Shown: piece by piece, positions 13,201-22,084 of the stretch
Layout of the letters: each line of letters begins with the position of its first letter
Numbering within the stretch: the stretch's first letter is position 1
Assembly: GCA_961205875.1 (NCBI GenBank)
Contig: OY540818.1
Coordinates: 1,348,001 to 1,412,000 of the forward strand
DNA length: 64,000 nt
Direction: 5' to 3'
Source: Sialis fuliginosa
Taxonomy: Eukaryota > Arthropoda > Insecta > Megaloptera > Sialidae
Position numbers and translations under genes: made by a program
Notes under the pieces: generated by a model
Database searches by the model: none
Seen by the model: only the letters and a program-made list of their open reading frames with translations
What the model was told of the DNA's origin: nothing

Positions 13201-14726
13201 ACCGGGATTACAAGGACTATTTTCTGGATAAAGATGGGATTTTATATAAACCGAGACCGATAGATGGCCGACATGACAAGTTGGTAGTACCAAGGAAAAT
13301 GGTGGAGGGAGTAATCCATGACTACCACGCATTGTGTTTCTCGGGACATCAGTCGTACAAGCGAACTTTGGAATTTCTTCGAAGAAAATTCTTCTGGGTA
13401 AACATGGCTAAAGATGTAAAAAAATACTGTGAGGAATGTGTGTCGTGTGCCCAACGAAAAACTGCTGTCACTAAGCCAGCACCATTGCAGCGACTTCCAC
13501 CGACATCATTCCCCTTTGAGCGAGTGGCCATGGACATTGTGGGACCATTAGTGACGTCATTGGAAGGAAACAAGTATCTACTGACTTTCCAAGATTATTT
13601 CACCAAATATCTTGAAGCCATACCTCTGCGCGACCAAAAAGCTGACACCGTAGCAAAAGCCTTTGTGACACACATAATAACAAGGCATGGGACGCCGCGC
13701 ATGTTAATAACAGATCAGGGTACGAACTTCATGTCTAATCTCATGAAGGAAGTGTGTTCGTTACTGAAAATAAATAAGATTCGGACAACAGCCTTCCATC
13801 CTATGGGTAACGGGATGGTCGAACGATCCCATAGGGTGATTAAAGATATTTTATCCCACTATATTCGTGAAGATCAGCGAGATTGGGATTCGTGGATCCC
13901 GTATATCCTGATGGCATACAGAAACCATGTTCACGCTACAACCCAAGAAAGTCCATTCTTTCTTCTACATGGTCGGGATATGGAACTTCCGTTTGATGAC
14001 ATAATTCAACCAAGGGGGCTTAGGTACGACTACGACGAGAATTACGCTGCGGAAATGATGGAGCGGTTAAAACAAGCGTTCATTGGGGTTCAAAAATGTT
14101 CCAAGGATGCCACTGATAAGCAAGTGGAGCGCTATAATCGGAAGACCAAAGAGCGGAACTTCCAAGAAGGCGATCGAGTGTACCTTCATGATCCGACTCA
14201 GAAGATCAACCGCTCTAAGAAGTTGGCAAAACCATGGGTGGGCCCTTTCAGGATTATAGAGAGAAAAGGGCCAGTGTTGTTCAAAATTAGAGACATTAAC
14301 GGACGTAAGGAACACGTGGTACATGCCAATCGGCTGAAACTATGTAAAGGGAGTGCAGTCGAGGTTGAACGACCTACCGGCAATGGGATCCCAGACCAGC
14401 AAGAAGAGGATAACATGGGCGATGGAAGAATAGAACAAGATTTGGGGGACATACCAACCAAGTACTCGCATACAAGAGGATTGGTCAATACACAACTCCC
14501 AGTCGAGGTAGACTCAAGTGACTCTGAGGCCGACGTAAATGAGGAGTATTTTTACAGTGGTGACTCCAACGACGAGGAAGAAGCCAATGTTATTCCTGAC
14601 GAAAATGGTGGGGGTGGTCCAGAAGCTGCCGCACACCATCAAGGGGATGCTGGAGCGGTACCGTATCGAACGCGTAGCCGTGGAAGGGTTAGTGATCATC
14701 CGTGGGTGTTACCTAACAGAATTTAA
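10230..14726 (+). CDS. Gypsy pol polyprotein (protease, RT, RNase H, integrase)
   Basis: The frame is uninterrupted, about 1,498 codons. Aspartic protease carries IIDTGSSVSLID near residue 19. A charged linker (about 110-350) contains two near copies of RTTNERTAGYRPDSDR. RT has VCIDFRGLNAVTKRDFYPLP near 586 and YLDD near 685. RNase H begins LTTDASGYAISA near 833. The integrase zinc domain has H-H-C-C around 1030-1070. The catalytic core has MDIVGPL near 1101, ITDQGTNF near 1161 and GNGMVERSHR near 1197 (D,D,35,E). An acidic tail follows. The frame is open upstream of 10230 and overlaps gag in the -1 frame, so translation probably enters by frameshift rather than at the GTG at 10230 or the ATG at 10239. 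All catalytic residues are present. I cannot be sure of the clade. Confidence 0.93.
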   Translation: MPSMIRTRLNSQTLYFIIDTGSSVSLIDRQVIQSGHLTTFEGAAVTLMGITGHEYNSDKYIKLNIEGHFMDTTCIVCDDLPIKADGLLGRDFLASHGAVIDYVDNILQLGSVSSKLFTDQEVRRRAEGDSMKEGYYNRIHTTTRTTNERTAGYRPDSDRRSCHNQEDRREHYRGHKLGGTIGAYYDDRKYSRSRTTNERTAGYRPDSDRWSYSKKIWEGMNRGAARINGGCHEEPNKIEKREHGCDQAGHKSNTGNYRDEKKSQGNSGDTKKKKKKKGEKQNMDQTETDQGEISRKRVTFDERNQFIGTRNSKEISDGHKQGKISTPRDRKREVPVLSGEVRSSKHLLLQQGDANGDMKVCRPSVFLKQAVTIPAKNECVYIATQEAFPPGRQVLVEPREILIHGVMAARVVSTVANDNGVPIKLINVTEQPLTVAAKTTIGFIEEIKTEEANQIAKWPKQKSGERHVVFHTERTPLLRDQLELNYLENGVQEKVLRVLEEFEDVFLLEGTKLGCARGVKHRIITEDVPPVAKAPYRVPYAQREVLRKEIDQMLKDDIIIPSTSPWSAPVVMVPKKNENGETKIRVCIDFRGLNAVTKRDFYPLPNLPGTFDLMGNANLFTTLDLASGYWQVEVAEEDREKTGFSTPDGHYECKRMAFGLVNAPSTFQRLMNTVLSGLAGDKCLVYLDDVIIFNSSGVDDHLHRLSEVLMCLRRANLKLKPAKCKFLRSETTYLGHKISAEGIQPVQEKILTVKNYPQPKCVKDIRAFLGLAGFYRRFINKFSEIAKPLTELTKKDSKFVWNESVQEAFNKLKQALCTSPVLHYPIFSQEFILTTDASGYAISAILGQVCDGYEKPIAFASRQLNRAERNYSTTERECLAVIWGVKYYRCYLYGRRFKIITDHRPLRWLLSIKDPSSRLARWALTLAEYDFEIIHRAGRKHGNADALSRIEVNAVEAEPQQLEPIWDRDIIKEEQRRDLGLTPIFERLKDDRDYKDYFLDKDGILYKPRPIDGRHDKLVVPRKMVEGVIHDYHALCFSGHQSYKRTLEFLRRKFFWVNMAKDVKKYCEECVSCAQRKTAVTKPAPLQRLPPTSFPFERVAMDIVGPLVTSLEGNKYLLTFQDYFTKYLEAIPLRDQKADTVAKAFVTHIITRHGTPRMLITDQGTNFMSNLMKEVCSLLKINKIRTTAFHPMGNGMVERSHRVIKDILSHYIREDQRDWDSWIPYILMAYRNHVHATTQESPFFLLHGRDMELPFDDIIQPRGLRYDYDENYAAEMMERLKQAFIGVQKCSKDATDKQVERYNRKTKERNFQEGDRVYLHDPTQKINRSKKLAKPWVGPFRIIERKGPVLFKIRDINGRKEHVVHANRLKLCKGSAVEVERPTGNGIPDQQEEDNMGDGRIEQDLGDIPTKYSHTRGLVNTQLPVEVDSSDSEADVNEEYFYSGDSNDEEEANVIPDENGGGGPEAAAHHQGDAGAVPYRTRSRGRVSDHPWVLPNRI

Positions 14727-14967
14727 CAATTGAACAGAGTGCAGGGAGGCGGGATTATATTCAACCTATAATGTGAGGGGACTCTAAGAGCCAAAATGTG
14801 TGGGATGTGAGTGATAAGAACAAAATAGTGACTTTAAGTAGAGACTTTAGCATTTTTTTTTCTAGGGTAGAAGTTAAGAAACACCTTGGAGGCAGGAGCA
14901 TCACATATTAATTTGGAAAAGGATAAATACCTTACACGGTATTTATCTTTTCATAAGGGGGGAGTAA
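14727..14967 (+). other. Gypsy 3' untranslated region with polypurine tract
   Basis: This is non-coding sequence between pol and the 3' LTR. It ends AAGGGGGGAGTAA (14955-14967), a purine run directly before the LTR that is the likely plus-strand primer. Confidence 0.75.
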
Positions 14968-15668
14968 TGTAAAGTATCGAGCGAACGGAAGTAAAATCAC
15001 AGCTCAGCAAAAATATCACATTCTTTAAAAATTACCTACATAAGTAACTAACGTAATTATTAAATGTTTTAAGTAATCTTAAGTATGTAGAAAATGTGCA
15101 TTTTTGCTTAGTTGTGATATTTGCACAATATCGGAAATTTTTGCAGTGTAATTTGGGGCCAGCGAGGCAAATATATAAAGCAAAGCGTATTTGGTAAAAG
15201 GGGAACAGTTCGAATATTGTTTTGGGGTGTGCAAGTAGGCACTACAATGTGATTCTCCTGCGTCATAAGGTAAGAGATAGGTTTTAAGTTTTTTACTGTG
15301 TGTGTAATTTTATTTATGGGTTTAAAATTCTTTTATTGATTGATTTATTTAATTTCTTTTTATGATAATATTCAAAATATGACTACTAGTTAATATGTAT
15401 GAAAGTAAATTTGGGGAGTAAATTGTCATGTTGTTGTTTAATTTTTTTTTTGTTATTTTTATAATAAAAGTGTTTCTAATAATCGAAATTTGGATTAAGT
15501 TCTATATGATTTCCTATCCTATCCGCCTTATCCAGTTCACTGGCTATATGCTAGGGAACTGAGCGACTTCTAGGCTCGCACGAAAAAAAAAGGACCCGTT
15601 AATTGATGGCAAGGGCGGCTACCACCCACGCTACCGTAACATCCTTTTAGCCCCCTTGCAGATTAACA
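14968..15668 (+). repeat. Gypsy 3' LTR (nested element)
   Basis: This is the direct copy of 8050-8750, ending AGATTAACA. The following 20 bases (15669-15688) start AATGGTGGCA like the primer-binding site and then diverge before the GCAG duplication. Confidence 0.9.
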
Positions 15669-15688
15669 AATGGTGGCAGCGATCAACA

Positions 15689-16642
15689 GCAGATTTACCT
15701 TCCGTAAGAGTAAATCAAACGAAACCATTCTTACATACGGGTACTGACTTCGCCGGTCCGTATCATATCACATTGACTAGGAAAAGAGGTGTACGCAGTC
15801 AAAAGGCATACATTTGTTTATTTATCTGTTTATGTACCAAGGCAGTACATTTAGAATTAGTTTCCGATCTATCCACTTCAATGTTCATTTTAGCGTTCAA
15901 GCGTTTTTTAGCCCGACGAGGGCCCTGTTCAATAGTGTATTCAGATAACGGTACTAATTACGTAGGTGCAAAATCTGATTTAGACAACATCTATAATCTT
16001 CTCAATTCATCTGACTATTATTCACAATTTAAACAAGAATTGTTAAACAATAGAATAGAATGGAAATTCATTCCACCAAACGCACCTCATTTTGGAGGGA
16101 TTTGGGAGGCAAATATTAAGAGCGTTAAAACGCATTTGTCAAAAGCGATAGGGGCTCAGTTATTATCTTTCGAAGAAATGTATACAGTGCTTACTCAAAT
16201 AGAAGCTCTGTTAAACTCTAGACCTTTATCATGGCTAAGCACGGATCCTGCAGAACCGCTTGCCTTGACGCCGTCTCATTTTCTAACTTACACTCCCTTA
16301 AAGTATTTGCCAGCCCTTCCTTTAGAAGAGGAAAATTTAAATTTAGTCAACCGAAAGAGATTACTTGATGGTATAATACAATCTTACTGGAAAAGATGGA
16401 GTACCGAGTATTTAACCACATTACAAATTAGACAAAAATGGAATACACCGACGTTATCTATAACAATAGGTACGTTAGTTGTTCTAATACAAGATAATGT
16501 ACCGCCATTACAGTGGCTATTAGGTATCGTGGAAGAGGTGTTTGAGGGCAAAGATGGTATTGTTCGTGTCGCAACGGTGCGAACAAAAAATGGGACATAT
16601 AAGCGCCCCGTAGTGCGTTTGTGCCCGTTACCTAGCCAATAA
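15689..16642 (+). pseudogene. BEL/Pao integrase core and C-terminal part
   Basis: This continues the polyprotein split at 8049. It begins with ADLPSVRV and then HTGTDFAGPYHI (first catalytic Asp), VYSDNGTNYVG (second Asp) and PHFGGIWEANIKSVK (Glu). A DUF5641-like C-terminal region follows (QSYWKRWSTEYL, ending RPVVRLCPLPSQ). The frame can be read upstream to a TTG at 15656 inside the Gypsy end, but that part is not BEL. The protein is intact apart from the separation. Confidence 0.9.
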
Positions 16643-16754
16643 GTTCTAGCATATAGTAACTTACCGCATTAGTTTTTAAGGATTTATTGTTAAGAATATT
16701 TTTTTATTTTGTCTTTTGGTTGAAGGAAAACATTCCTTCAACAGTTGGGGGGAA

Positions 16755-17128
16755 TGGTGTGGCCGTCAGGTTAAATCAGTATATTTTTCATAAGGGTTTT
16801 TCCCCCACCACGTCGAAAGACAGAGAGACGCAAAATATAAGAGTTTATGATTGATAGCGAAAGAATACGCATTATTTTAAGGTTAATAATTTACAATAAT
16901 TAATAGTTTTTCAATATAAGTTATTTGTGTATGTGCAATATTATTTAGAGTCAAAATTAGTGTTTATTATTCAATATAAGGCAGAAGGAGTGATCCCATT
17001 TCCTGATTTCCATAATTTTACCTTACTCCAACAAACAGCAGCACGTGGAACAACAATTAAATAAGGTATGTGCAAAATTATCTATGTTTGAACCAGCAAA
17101 TATAAAATTAAAATTTACACGCGAAACA
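16755..17128 (+). repeat. BEL 3' LTR
   Basis: This is identical by eye to 3146-3519. It is followed by the right-hand CAAAT duplication (17129-17133). Confidence 0.93.
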
Positions 17129-18476
17129 CAAATTATAAATCACAAATAATAAGCAAGTATTTAACTAACAATTAATTATAAAAATTTATAAATTATAAAT
17201 TTATAGTAAGCAAGTTAATTAACAGTCGTCTTTATGTTAACCACACTTTCTTCTGATGATGAATTCACGTCACATATGTTATGCCAGTATCTTATAATGA
17301 ATAAAAAGCAAAAAATATAAAAAAAATTATATTTGAATATCTATCTTAAAATAATATTATTTCTACTGTTAATAAGTATAAAAAATTATACAACGCGAGC
17401 GAAGCGGGTACGTCCAACATATCTATCATTAATTTTTCTTTTTTTGTATTTTTTACGATAAAAATCATTTGTAAATTTTCGTTAATACAGGCCTGCCTAA
17501 ACTGCACAGTTCTATATTTTATTTAAATTTTATCAACATAACTGTCTAAGTGTTTCTTTAAATTTTTGTATATTTTAAATATAAAATATTATAAATTTTC
17601 GTTAATACGAGCCTGCTCTAAATTTTCAATATTATAATTTATTCAAATACTGTCAATATAACAACTATTTTTTTACCTTATAACTATAGAATATAGTTTT
17701 TTAGAAAATATTATTTAAATTACTTCCTTAATACGGATCTGCCTTAATTATTCAATATTTTTTTGTACATTAAACAATTCAAACAAACATAACAATTACC
17801 TTAAATTTGACTTTATGTTTTTATATATTTTTGCATAAAATAATATCAATCGTAAATTTTCCTTAATACTTACCTGACCTAATTTGAATATGTTAATTGC
17901 AAATTTATCTTTAGAATTATAATTCACTATATATTTATAATTTCAACCCGCTTGCTTAACATTTTTTACACCTAGTAATGAAAACTACATTTGAAAACAT
18001 CGCTGTTACTACTGGGTATTAGTGAAAAATGAATACCCAGTAATGGTTATTGAACACAAAACCCCTCCTAGAACAATAAAATTAAATTTAGTGGTGACCT
18101 TATCTTTAAGATATGTTCAAGAATGAAACATATTAATTTCACTTCAAAAAAAAAATTTAAGCAGCATAAAAATCACTAATAATTATTATTTATTATAATT
18201 ATTGATTATAATCAAACTCGCTCCACTAATCATTTACATAAGAAAATACACACTACGTAAATTTCGACTGATCCGCGATGTTTAAATGTCCACCATTTTG
18301 ACACCTATTGGCCGATTGTCATCAAATCACGCTATAAGACAGTTAAATATATATAGATTAATATTCAGAAATGATTATAATCAAATATCATCACATATTT
18401 CAAATTCAGGACATTTAATTAAACATTTGCCATTACTGGGGTGCTTGCCAAGACCGGTGCCGTTACCTTATTAATA
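17129..18476 (-). mobile_element. Foldback element A, right arm, distal part
   Basis: This resumes the arm broken at 3145. Positions 17134-17523 are the inverted copy of 1-430. Positions 17524-18476 match inverted 57711-58640 of copy B. Subrepeats continue (TTAATACGAGCCTG at 17602, TTAATACGGATCTG near 17728). The end GGTGCCGTTACCTTA at 18462-18476 is the outer terminus; its inverse opens copy B at 57711. A 62-codon frame at 18286-18474 recurs inverted at 57665-57898 only because it lies in this repeat. Confidence 0.75.
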
Positions 18477-19179
18477 TTCGATTACCCCCTCATAACCAAA
18501 TATTTTATGGTTGAAACATTTTTTTCAAATATGCCATGCTTCTGAGATAATAATCTGTAACACTTTAAATGCTCTACCCTGTATGTATAAAAAAGTAAAA
18601 AAAATGTTGGCCATATTAAGCTGTTATGATTTGAGAAATGTAAAACTATTCTTATAAAATATGTATTGTAATTACAACTGTCGAAAATATTTTTTTTGTA
18701 TATCCGGCAAAAAAAACACGCATGATAATTTTAATTTGATTCGCGATCAAGACTCGACAAAAGATTTACAAAATTGTTCACGCTCACGTCGTCGTGAGCC
18801 GTCGTGACACTAAAATTCACAGCCCGCGTCCAGTTCTAGATTAGTGTCATGCATTAATGTATCAACTCGCACACAATGCTCATTTCGAGTGTTACAACGT
18901 TTTCGTCGCGCGAAAATAAAAATACATTTGTGATTTTGTTTAATTTATTTTTATTGGAATAAAGTAATTTGGCGTTTGGTTGGTTAATTAGATACATCTT
19001 ACAATAAAATCTGAAAAGCATTGTTTTTTTTAAATATCATTCTTTATAAAAATTTAATAGCTATGAACTATTTTCAATAAGGTTGATACATTAGTGCATA
19101 ACAGTATTCCATATTAAAAAAAAGGATTGTTTAATTTAATTTTAGACATCTTGAATAAGTTTTAGGATTCGACATAAAA
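18477..19179 (+). other. Region 5' of the lectin gene, with a hAT MITE remnant
   Basis: This is AT-rich with no ORF. Positions 18778-18838 (TCACAGCCCGCGTCCAGTTC) resemble the terminal part of the hAT MITE that ends at 37834, so it is a decayed copy. The lectin promoter should lie in 18840-19179, but I cannot point to a convincing TATA or initiator in such AT-rich DNA. Confidence 0.45.
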
Positions 19180-19302
19180 ATGAAGTTTACCACATTTATA
19201 TTATTTATTCAAATAATATATTTAATTGATTTGGTCAAATCTGACACAAAATCAATTTTAATCGATAACGAAGAATATATATGTAGCAGCTCTCATGATC
19301 AG
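19180..19302 (+). CDS. Lectin 1, exon 1 (signal peptide exon)
   Basis: ATG at 19180 opens 41 codons. A hydrophobic signal peptide (MKFTTFILFIQIIYLIDLV, likely cut after KS) is followed by a short acidic segment with one Cys (EEYICSSSHDQ). A strong donor follows: CAG at 19300-19302, then GTGAGA. It lies 855 bp upstream of the lectin exon at 20158 on the same strand, and secreted C-type lectins start this way. The donor is phase 0, whereas the next exon needs phase 1. Either a small exon of 3n+1 bases is missing or the junction is broken. Assignment to this gene is inference from position and signal peptide. Confidence 0.6.
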
Positions 19303-19411
19303 GTGAGAACAAATAAATGTATCTTATGTGGCTTTATTAAAAAAATCAAGTTATATTCTGTGTAGTTTGCAGAAACACTTTTACATCAAAAATTACTGTG
19401 AAAATCACGAG

Positions 19412-19600
19412 CAGTGGCGTAACTAGGGGTTGGTTAAAACGGCCTAAGGGGGCAGCAAAATGGGCCAGAAGAGTATTATTAGGATTAAAGTGTAACATAA
19501 TATATAAAACAAGTATTTCTTGGCCCAAGTCAATGTTTCTACCTGTGTACGCTATTTTCAGTTTTCGTTGGGGGTGCAACGACCTCTAACTACGTCACTG
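19412..19600. mobile_element. hAT-like MITE in lectin intron 1
   Basis: It is 189 bp with inverted ends CAGTGGCGTAACTAG and CTAACTACGTCACTG. CAGTGGCGTA is a common hAT-type terminus. The flanks (ATCACGAG / AGTAACGAG) match only partly, so the target duplication is decayed or the limits are off by a base. Confidence 0.7.
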
Positions 19601-19798
19601 AGTAACGAGAGAACAACGTGATATTCCGAAGACAAGTATTTAAAAAAATTGTAAAAATTCAAACGTTACTGAAAAAACAATAACATTTGTATTTTATCCT
19701 GTTTTTATACTTCTACTAAAATTGACAATTAACGATTTAATATCAGGTGGTACAGTATTACTATGTATCAAATACTAACCATAAAAATTGTAAGAGTT

Positions 19799-19846
19799 TA
19801 GACTTACACGTGTTTCAATAGCAATGCTATCCTCATCAGAGTCTTA
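19799..19846 (-). ncRNA. Hammerhead ribozyme motif, probably from a Penelope-like element
   Basis: On the minus strand the conserved core CTGATGA is followed by a 5-bp stem II (ATAGC / GCTAT, 3-nt loop), then GAAA, then ACACGTGT, which can form a minimal 4-bp stem III. A UA cleavage position and AGTCT follow, the latter pairing with AGACT just 5' of the core as stem I. The arrangement and short stem III match type I hammerheads reported in Penelope-like retroelement LTRs. The sequence to about 20035 is probably the rest of that LTR. Activity is inference. Confidence 0.7.
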
Positions 19847-20157
19847 AAGACACTAACTTAAAACTAAATACTACGACTATTTATATACCTTAGAAACTAA
19901 TGAACCGGGACTTATCCTGGAACGGGAAACGTTGACCGTATTGGTCTGAGTCATTACTTTAATAAGGTGAAAAGGTTGGACCATAGGGGTCCATTGTCGG
20001 AATTAAATACCTTACCCTTATTTTTTAAAATCTCCATACTTTCATAACAATCTAAATCTTTACTGTTAGAAACCACTTTCAATAGATTAAGATCTTAATC
20101 TATTGAATAATAAATGTTTATAAATTTATTGTATAATAAATTTAAACCTTTTTACAG

Positions 20158-20304
20158 GATGTAAATACAACGCTCATGACGGTTACGATCTTTTCAGTGG
20201 TGAAACCTTTTCTGGATATTACAAGTATTATAAGGAACCAACATTATGGATAGATGCAAAAAAAAATGTGAATCAGAATGCGCGTATTGTGAGAGGTCAA
20301 ATAG
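20158..20304 (+). CDS. Lectin 1, exon 2 (start of the C-type lectin domain)
   Basis: The acceptor TTTTTACAG precedes 20158. The frame is 2 nt, then TGT-AAA-TAC, and it ends one nt into a codon at G|GTACAC. It encodes CKYNAHDGYDLFSG, then GYYKYYKEPTLWIDAKKNVN and QNARIVRGQI. The W-x-x-A-K motif is the first helix of the C-type lectin fold. The Cys usually found three residues later (WxxAKxxC) is Val here. The phase-1 donor matches the exon at 30430 exactly. Purine-rich AT sequence with no ORF follows to 21161. Confidence 0.8.
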
Positions 20305-21161
20305 GTACACCCCTCGGATTTCAATTTAAATGTTAAACAAAAAGGAAAGGGTTTGGTTTGGTACCGCTGAGTATTTGTAGCACGAAAAATAACAATCCAG
20401 ACAGATTAGTGGGGATGGAATTGTGAAGGTGTCGGAGAGAAAGGGGTGAAGTGCAGAAAAACTGAGAAAAGAACAAGTTTAGGAGTCGTATTGAGGGAGT
20501 CGTTTTAGAGAGAAAGATTAATATGAAGTTCGTTATAGTTTGATAATGGGAGATTGAATATTTAAAACAAAGGTATTGAAAAAGTGAATTAAAGTGTTAA
20601 AATAATAGTTATAATAAGATAAAAAAAGAAGCAACGCAGCGAATTTAAGAATAGAAGAGATATAACAACGTTTAAAACGGCATAAAGAATAAATAAAGTA
20701 TTTGGTGAATGAAGAAAGTGAAAATAAGAAATAGTGAATAAAATAAATGTTAAACAAAAGGAAATCGACGAGGAGAGATTAATAAATAAATAAATTTAAA
20801 CAATAAAATAGCATCGATAAAAAGTAGTGGGACAGAAAGAGAAGACCTGAAATGTAAATGAGTGCAACAGAAATAGACAATATAAAAAATATAACGAATA
20901 AAATATGTGACAATAGAAAAAGTTATTTAAAACAATAAAACTACGTAAAATGGGAAAACATGAAATAACATTGAAATAAAGAAGTTTTAAAATAAATAAT
21001 AACAAATAAAAGATTAAATTATCCATCATCAACAAATTTAAACAGTTAAACAAATAGTAAATAAATAAAAAATAAAGACTAACCAATTATATGTTAATAA
21101 ATAATATTAAAGTGCATTTAAATAAAATCATCGAAATTATTTAACAAGAAGCATAAAATAA
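20305..21161 (+). other. Lectin intron 2, 5' part
   Basis: This is non-coding and very A-rich on the + strand, with little T-rich sequence. I see no transposon termini in it. AACAACGAA at 21162-21170 is the left target duplication of the palindromic element that follows. Confidence 0.6.
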
Positions 21162-22084
21162 AACAACGAAAGGTATGCAAAGTTAGCGACGATGCAGCAA
21201 CGGTAGTGGTACCAACCTAAAATAAAAAAATGATAAAAATGTAAATCATTAATTAAACGTAAATGAGACAGTGTAAGCACTGTTAATTAACGTTATTACA
21301 ATAATTAAGCAATTATCTAGCCAAATACATGGTAAACATTAACGGTTTGACATCTTTAGCGACCATAACCTCACTTTTGGTCGAAAATAAAATTTCGTGA
21401 AAATATAGGTATTTTAAGTAAATAAGATCGTTTCTTGTCTAAATATACTCGCTAATATGTTATACGATTAATTATATTAATTATTCAATTGTAAATTACA
21501 CACAGTAAGACAAATATTACGAAATAATGACTGAAATCGAACCACCCATACCCGTAAGGAAAAATAAAATCCTCCGTAACTTGAACAATACAACCGTGAT
21601 ATTGTTGAAAATTGTACACATTGTTAACAAGACAATGGAGACTCTGAAAAAAATAAGGGTTTTTCGGTATGACCTCCTCATTTTAAGATACATCTCATTT
21701 TTTAGACACTAGTGTAATTTCGATGACTTTAATTAACAATCATTTAAAAACTAGTAAATAAAACAATACGAAATTATTACACCGAGTCAAAGTAACGAAA
21801 AGGAATATATTAGCGTTTGCAGCATTTAAGAAAAATGAATATATTCTTCAAACGAGCCGATTTATAAATCACGTAAATGCAGCCAAATTAAAAACTTTTA
21901 CAAATCACAATTACAGCAGTACATCCATAAAGAAATAGTAAATCACATCTGGTATATGTTTTTATGAGATGACCCACCGATTTTCCGAAATTAATAAAAA
22001 AACAATTTTCTTAAAAAAAATAATAATGTCCGTACTGCGCATGCGCAGAGTGACGGATCATTCAAAGCGTTTGATTTAAGGCGT

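Larger units (their letters stand above)
8050..15688 (+). mobile_element. Gypsy-type (Ty3) LTR retrotransposon nested in BEL integrase
   Basis: Two 701-bp LTR copies start TGTAAAGTATCG at 8050 and 14968. The order gag, protease, RT, RNase H, integrase is that of Ty3/Gypsy. GCAG occurs at 8046-8049 and again at 15689-15692. Taking GCAG as a 4-bp target duplication makes the BEL integrase frame continue exactly (left ...ATG-GCA-G, right GCA-GAT-TTA), which supports these limits. The right LTR copy ends at 15668, leaving 20 extra bases before GCAG. The LTRs differ at only a few positions, so insertion is young. Confidence 0.9.
3146..17128 (+). mobile_element. BEL/Pao LTR retrotransposon, interrupted by a Gypsy element
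   Basis: The element has 374-bp LTRs at 3146-3519 and 16755-17128, both starting TGGTGTGGCC and ending GCGAAACA. It is flanked by the perfect 5-bp duplication CAAAT (3141-3145 and 17129-17133), as usual for BEL/Pao. Internal order is leader, gag-protease-RT-RNase H, integrase. Removing the nested Gypsy (8050-15688) leaves about 6.3 kb, a normal BEL length. The LTRs look identical by eye, so insertion is recent. A G-run (TTGGGGGGAA, 16745-16754) just before the 3' LTR is the likely polypurine tract. Confidence 0.95.

Noticed and set aside
18286..18474. A 62-codon ORF repeated inverted at 57665-57898 with high identity
   Set aside because: The identity is due to the foldback repeat that contains it; the same level of identity extends beyond the frame on both sides, so it is not evidence for a protein.
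21527..21712. A 61-codon ORF identical in both arms (also 29241-29426)
   Set aside because: Identity comes from the palindrome arms; there are no domains and the length is within chance.
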